Assembly: GCA_937879825.1 (NCBI GenBank)
Contig: CALFMQ010000012.1
Span: 1 to 10,008, forward strand
Direction of reading: 5' to 3'
Source: an uncultured Phycisphaerales bacterium
Lineage (GTDB): Bacteria; Planctomycetota; Phycisphaerae; Phycisphaerales; UBA1924
Length of the DNA: 10,008 nt
A program made the position numbers and the translations under genes. Of this stretch, positions 6,901 through 10,008 are shown piece after piece; the first letter of the stretch is position 1; the number at the start of each line of letters is the position of its first letter. The notes below the pieces were generated by a model that saw only the letters and a list, made by a program, of their open reading frames with translations, was not told the origin of the DNA and searched no databases.

Positions 6901-8958
6901 GAGGTGCCCAACCGCTTCCGACTGCTCCCGGGTGTGGCCAAGGTCTATGTGACGACGAACTTCGGGGTGTCCGAGACGATCGATCTCTCGGTCAACTACC
7001 CCTCGCCGCGTCTGGATGCGGTCAATCCCAATCTATGGGCGGCGGACCCGGACTTGGCCACGCTCCCGATCGCGGTGATCGATGCCAAGTCATTCGCGTA
7101 CAACGACACCTTCATCGCACGGCGCGACTACTACATCAAGATGCGCGATGACCTCTGGAGCGATGTGACCGACGGCGGGTTCGCGGGCGGGGCGGCGGAA
7201 TACTTCCCGTACTTTGACTTCAATCAGATGCCCGGATTCCCGGCGGTGCTGTGGCACAACACACGCTCCGACCTTCGGGGGCTGACGTTTACTTTAACTC
7301 CTCCGAGTCTTGTCACATGCGGTGCGAACGCTGCGCACAATGTTACGCCGGGATTGACGGTCGAGGCGATGGTGAGATGGCAGGCGGGGGGGGGCTTCAT
7401 CAATCAGGTGCTTACGACGGATGATCCTCGTGCCGCGGGCATCCGCTGGGGCATCCTCAACGATGGACGAGTCGATTTCACGACGCTCGGAGTTCAGAAC
7501 TACTTGACGTCGGTTCCCAGAGTGCCTGTTGATACATGGACGCACGTCGCGGTTGTGTTCGATACGGGCGGCGAGGCCAACTTCTATATCAATGGCGAGG
7601 ATGTCGAGACGGTGAACGGCAGCCCGATCATCATCAACAACGCGAACGCCGCGGTGCTGCTCGGCGGCGACTCCATCGGCAACCACTTTGTCGGAGATAT
7701 GGCCGAGGTCCGGTTGTGGGATGTGATGCGGACGCCCACGCAGATCGCCGCGAACTTCAATAACTCTCTGTCCGGGTCGGAGCCGGGCCTGATCGGCTAC
7801 TGGCCGCTCAATGATCTTTCGGACCTCGGCGTTGGTGCAGCGGGCGTGAATGATGTGGTCGATCTCTCACCGATCAGCGCGCACGGCGATACGGTCAACA
7901 TCTCGAACACGGCGCCGGTTGTCTTTGAGGGCGAGTTCTCCGCGGACCCGCTGCCGCTCCCGAGGTTTGTGCAGCCGCTCGACAACGGCATTCATAATGT
8001 TCGCCTCGCCGAGTCGCAGTATGACCGGCCGCAGGCGGTGCCGGTGGTGCTGTGCAATCCGGGCCCCGGCGGCGGCATGAGCAACGAACTCATCCTGACG
8101 ATCGCGGCGCCCGTCCCGGTCGCCCAGAGTATCGAGCCGAGCGGTATCTCCCCCGTGGACATCCCCTATTCGGAGAACTATTTCGATCCGATGGATGCGC
8201 CGGTTGCCCGGCCTATCGAGCTCCGCATCACGGGCCCCGCGCACGTGCCAAACTTCATCGGGTACGAGGAGCCGAAGTACGGCAACTTCAACGCGGACTC
8301 GGTCGTGCGTTTCAACGGGATCGATCTGCCGACGGTCTTCACGAGTTCTTCGATCCTCACCGCGATGCTCCCGCCGGAGATGGTGACGCTCGGCGATCAC
8401 TCCATCACGGTGTTCACACCCAGCAATGGCACGCAGTACTTCGAAGAACTACGAGTCGACGCTGACGGCAACGGGGTGCCGGATGCCGTGCCGGTGTTCC
8501 AGGGGCTCGTCGATAGCGGCGGTGAGTCGGCGCCTTTGCTCTTCCGCATCCGGTATCGCGAGCCGGTGATCACGTCGATCAGTCCGAATCGCGCCGAAGT
8601 CAATGCCGTGGCATTCGACGACAGCCAGTACCGGCCCGGGATGGCTCCGGTGTATAACGCGACACTGCTGGGTGCCGACTTCCGCGACGGTGCTATCGTC
8701 TACTTCGATAACCAGCCGCGAGACACGGAGTTCGTCTCGGCGGGTATGCTCCGGGTCAAACTGCTGATGAGCGATGTCGCGGTCGCGGGAGACTTCCCGA
8801 TCACCGTGCGTAACCCGCACCCCGACGGGCAGATCTCGGCGCCGAAGAACTTCGAGGTGTTCGTGCCCGCGATGCCCGCGGCCCAAAGGGCCCGGAACAT
8901 CGCACGCGAAAACCGGAAGCGTCTTGAGCCGGTGCTGCATAGCGGCAACCGCCCGTAA
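3904..8958 (+). CDS. Giant exported protein: beta-propeller, IPT/TIG and LamG-like lectin domains
   Basis: 1684 residues. Residues 1-26 are a signal peptide ending RAAA before Gln27. A short helical segment (about 29-60) follows. Eight turn motifs of the type D-x-x-G-N-[VIM]-[YF] begin at residues 84, 137, 183, 240, 290, 339, 399 and 454, a spacing of 46-60 residues that fits an eight-bladed propeller of the PQQ/SBBP type. Residues about 490-945 are beta-rich and unclassified, with an acidic linker GNGDDEEEGSD near 750 and a Cys-x-x-Cys at 872-875. An IPT/TIG-like domain lies at about 948-1032. A LamG/concanavalin-A-like domain lies at about 1150-1330 (GLTVEAMVRW, DTWTHVAVVFD, NFYINGEDV, MAEVRLWDVMRT, GLIGYWPLND). 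Two more IPT/TIG-like domains lie at about 1404-1513 and 1554-1654. The C-terminus is basic, with no PEP-CTERM, sortase or type IX signal that I can recognise. LamG and IPT domains commonly bind glycans or proteins, so an extracellular adhesion or substrate-binding role is likely; no catalytic motif is evident. Confidence 0.92.
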   Translation: MRLVKHTLLAAAAAIVTVMPATRAAAQSDQAQIREALEGKVAPEQVSDLMRDLGLQSSVETGALFNRVWSTQSTGYYLQNALGDIEGNVVIVSRDDDASPHRVVVEKLDGAQNVQPTGTIWSTSTPYLSGTSSSATDLDGNIYVGGVVPSGSPGMIKVSPEGLIQWQRTYLGVNTNIRQIVVDGEGAVFFATGTAGVPSVTEDPSVYQVNPTTGAIGWVSFLEDEQNVASELSSTRLGFDSNGNMYAAVRNVVDPAKSLVMRLNAGNGAVVWAAERPDISVAQFGNLAIDDDGNVFIFGNSGTSTAVEKISPSGQLLWRRTIAPSAGATFQTFTFGTVDRNGSVALGGYRFFSNGSASNAGYVAKYSTTGTQLWTANITDNQSDTYFSKRDQVVAIEHDRFGNVYTASMHVFGAISVSSRTTKFKGTDGSVVWQDIYATPPGFNQVEAEDLIVDGGSNVYTAFRDSTTGSDSGRVITKCTQPFTGVPTVQSAAGELAFENQGIWAPGAGNLVAEEHLFDFSWNDIGVDIGGTFSVPIAGDFGGGFEFTTTGTLSAGVKAELNGGTCDVHLPFTVEYTIPDMAKLGPGSPVTIEVEYTPDPAARITSCFTPTFNAGLTAGVSYSVYSDAYLVAFSEFLLDVVFVNVPYTQIMEDYIPGMNLLDILSAVGFPVPGEWFHIDIPPKGLFTADFRTPQMFAQGTFNPETNTFSTESKDRFFKFGVSVTEALLRIIGATATFEFTVPEPPQGGGNGDDEEEGSDFEIHGEGSALQLIGKVELGGKQNIDVGVVPMVRYEFSDGIPTQIIPINQNLTFTLPPKPFDGHVDIVPTVLATADFMNKTDIEVIPGLEWKTIEVAASASAFGFDVLSVGPFCFLCFDWDLSEILEALGVPNPTAVNFGMNVFDGSWQIPFAEIPLPCIRVNASTTNLPHLVAASRESMSMIIYDQTSPSPSSFNVSTDGVSRMLLFGERLNSTSVANIEHWGRFEALPTAWINDNTLLVEVPNRFRLLPGVAKVYVTTNFGVSETIDLSVNYPSPRLDAVNPNLWAADPDLATLPIAVIDAKSFAYNDTFIARRDYYIKMRDDLWSDVTDGGFAGGAAEYFPYFDFNQMPGFPAVLWHNTRSDLRGLTFTLTPPSLVTCGANAAHNVTPGLTVEAMVRWQAGGGFINQVLTTDDPRAAGIRWGILNDGRVDFTTLGVQNYLTSVPRVPVDTWTHVAVVFDTGGEANFYINGEDVETVNGSPIIINNANAAVLLGGDSIGNHFVGDMAEVRLWDVMRTPTQIAANFNNSLSGSEPGLIGYWPLNDLSDLGVGAAGVNDVVDLSPISAHGDTVNISNTAPVVFEGEFSADPLPLPRFVQPLDNGIHNVRLAESQYDRPQAVPVVLCNPGPGGGMSNELILTIAAPVPVAQSIEPSGISPVDIPYSENYFDPMDAPVARPIELRITGPAHVPNFIGYEEPKYGNFNADSVVRFNGIDLPTVFTSSSILTAMLPPEMVTLGDHSITVFTPSNGTQYFEELRVDADGNGVPDAVPVFQGLVDSGGESAPLLFRIRYREPVITSISPNRAEVNAVAFDDSQYRPGMAPVYNATLLGADFRDGAIVYFDNQPRDTEFVSAGMLRVKLLMSDVAVAGDFPITVRNPHPDGQISAPKNFEVFVPAMPAAQRARNIARENRKRLEPVLHSGNRP
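7386..7394 (+). repeat. Nine-G homopolymer inside the LamG-like coding region
   Basis: Nine consecutive G encode part of Ala-Gly-Gly-Gly at residues 1161-1164 of the giant protein. It is the longest single-base run I noticed in the window. Reading the shifted frames by eye, one extra G brings a TGA at 7422-7424 and one missing G brings a TGA at 7505-7507, so slippage in either direction would truncate the protein within the lectin domain. Confidence 0.85.
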
Positions 8959-8989
8959 CGACATCGAAGTAACAGCCCATCGCGCTATT

Positions 8990-9021
8990 GCCGCTGTGCC
9001 TGGTCAATCAGGCGCGGCGGC
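8990..9021 (+). terminator. Hairpin terminator after the giant surface protein gene
   Basis: GCCGCTGTGCCTG (8990-9002) and CAGGCGCGGCGGC (9009-9021) pair over 13 positions around the six-base loop GTCAAT, followed by only three T. In the plus-strand RNA all 13 positions pair, two of them as U-G wobbles. In the minus-strand RNA those two positions become C-A mismatches, so the structure favours the plus transcript. It lies 31 bases after the stop codon of the giant gene and abuts the stop of the convergent WD40 gene. The short T run makes it a weak canonical intrinsic terminator. It may also shield the ends of both transcripts. Confidence 0.7.
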
Positions 9022-9023
9022 TT

Positions 9024-10008
9024 TCACTCTTGGGTGATAGGAGCGCGACCGGCCCATCGCTCGATACGGCTGACGCGGGCGGCGGACTCTGAAACCGTAT
9101 TGTCAGTTGGGCGGCTCCGCGCTGTGGTGAGTTCTTGCTCCCACTGCTGCTTCCGCCAATCTCGTATGAACATCCGTTCGGACTCGAGGATGCGGATTGA
9201 GTCGCCGGTGCATGTGATGAGCCGCTTGCCGTCGGGCGTCCAGACCAGATTGTAGATGTAGTTGCGCCCACCGGACGGATGATCGTTGGGCATCTTGATT
9301 GATGCGATGTTCTGGTAGAACTCGGTATCGAAGATCAGCACGCGTCCGTCTTCGGTTCCGATCGCGAGCCGTGACCCGTCTGGGGAGTAGGTCATGCCGT
9401 AGGGGATGTTAAAGGTCCCTTCGACGATCTCGAAGAGGAGTTGGTCTGTATCTGCATCGCGGACCCGGATCATGAGGACTTCAGCGGCGGCATACACCCT
9501 TCCACCCGGATGAACGGCGACGCCACCGCTGATGGCCGCGGCCGAGTGGCTGAGTACATTCGACTTCGCGTCCGGTTCTCCGGGTCGGCGCACGACGACC
9601 CGTTGTGATTGCCAGAGGGATGGAGTCCCTTGGAGTATGCGCCCGTCCTTTAGGAGGGCGGCGTGGTGTTGAAACGCGATCGGTGCCGAGTCGCCGAGCA
9701 GACGTGCGGCCAGGTCGAACGCCTCATCGACCCCTGCTGGGGGAGAGTGCTCCCGTTCGCCGGTATCGAGATCGAGGCGCACAACGGAGGTGCCTCTGGA
9801 CTCGGGATCGCATTCGCTAAAGATGAGCGAGTTGCCATCGGGTGTGAACACGAGAATCGCGTTCATGTTTCGCATGAGCATGGCGTCATTGGTACTGGCC
9901 TGGCGGTCGATCCTGGCCAGCACCCGCTCGCCTTGCAGATCCCATAAAAGAAGGTCGCCTTCGGGGGCGGAACTCGCCAGCAACGACCCGTCGGGAGAGA
10001 CCGCCAAC
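9024..10008 (-). CDS. WD40-type beta-propeller protein, C-terminal part (5' end outside window)
   Basis: The last 327 residues of a longer protein, reading into the window from its right edge. The first visible codon is TTG within a WD40-like strand (LAVSPDGSLLASS, then LLLWDL), so it should be read as an internal leucine, not as a start. About six propeller units can be seen, numbered from the window edge: 1-34, 49-85 (VFTPDGNSLIF), a degenerate one about 100-142, 160-195 (VAVHPGGRVYAAA), 202-239 (TYSPDGSRLAIG, VLIFDT) and 250-283 (VWTPDGKRLITC, IRILES). A charged tail follows (RDWRKQQWEQELTTARS, about 282-299), then a low-complexity end. WD40 propellers are protein-interaction scaffolds. 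In planctomycetes they often form the C-terminal half of Ser/Thr protein kinases, but no kinase sequence is visible here, so that is only a possibility. The gene is convergent with the giant surface gene, with 65 bases between the stop codons. Confidence 0.85.
   Translation of the reverse strand, partial: LAVSPDGSLLASSAPEGDLLLWDLQGERVLARIDRQASTNDAMLMRNMNAILVFTPDGNSLIFSECDPESRGTSVVRLDLDTGEREHSPPAGVDEAFDLAARLLGDSAPIAFQHHAALLKDGRILQGTPSLWQSQRVVVRRPGEPDAKSNVLSHSAAAISGGVAVHPGGRVYAAAEVLMIRVRDADTDQLLFEIVEGTFNIPYGMTYSPDGSRLAIGTEDGRVLIFDTEFYQNIASIKMPNDHPSGGRNYIYNLVWTPDGKRLITCTGDSIRILESERMFIRDWRKQQWEQELTTARSRPTDNTVSESAARVSRIERWAGRAPITQE

Overview
The window looks like chromosomal DNA of a GC-rich planctomycete, most likely of the class Phycisphaerae. 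The evidence is a short secreted protein with a GC-type dockerin-like tail and GTLxGATYxLxG repeats, a giant secreted multidomain protein, a VGIGT-repeat surface protein, a WD40 protein of the type common in planctomycetes, and strong codon bias toward G/C third positions. This taxonomic call is inference from protein style, because the window holds no rRNA or other marker gene.

Layout: (1) 4-1629 (+) is an exported, mostly alpha-helical coiled-coil protein of unknown function. (2) 1638-2051 (-) is a small exported dockerin-like protein, convergent with the first gene across an 8-base gap. (3) 2052-2310 is a divergent intergenic region holding the leaders of genes 2 and 3. (4) 2311-3852 (+) is a 513-residue exported protein with an N-terminal beta domain, three VGIGT repeats like those of tail fibres and adhesins, and a C-terminal domain that recurs in many bacteria but has no function I can name. 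(5) 3904-8958 (+) lies 51 bases downstream and encodes a 1684-residue exported mosaic: an eight-unit beta-propeller, an unclassified beta-rich middle, an IPT/TIG-like domain, a LamG/concanavalin-A-like lectin domain and two more IPT/TIG-like domains. (6) 8959-9023 holds a 13-bp hairpin, the probable transcription terminator. (7) 9024 to the window end (-) is the C-terminal 327 residues of a WD40-type propeller protein whose start lies outside the window.

Genes 4 and 5 in this layout probably form one transcription unit. Their leaders share a purine-rich ribosome-binding segment and both open with ATGAGACT. The best candidate for something new is this pair: a fibre-like protein next to a giant propeller/IPT/lectin protein, plausibly an extracellular adhesion or glycan-capture pair. 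The giant gene also carries a run of nine G that could act as a slippage switch inside its lectin domain. I see no tRNA, rRNA, CRISPR array, insertion sequence, transposase, recombinase, phage gene or known defence system.
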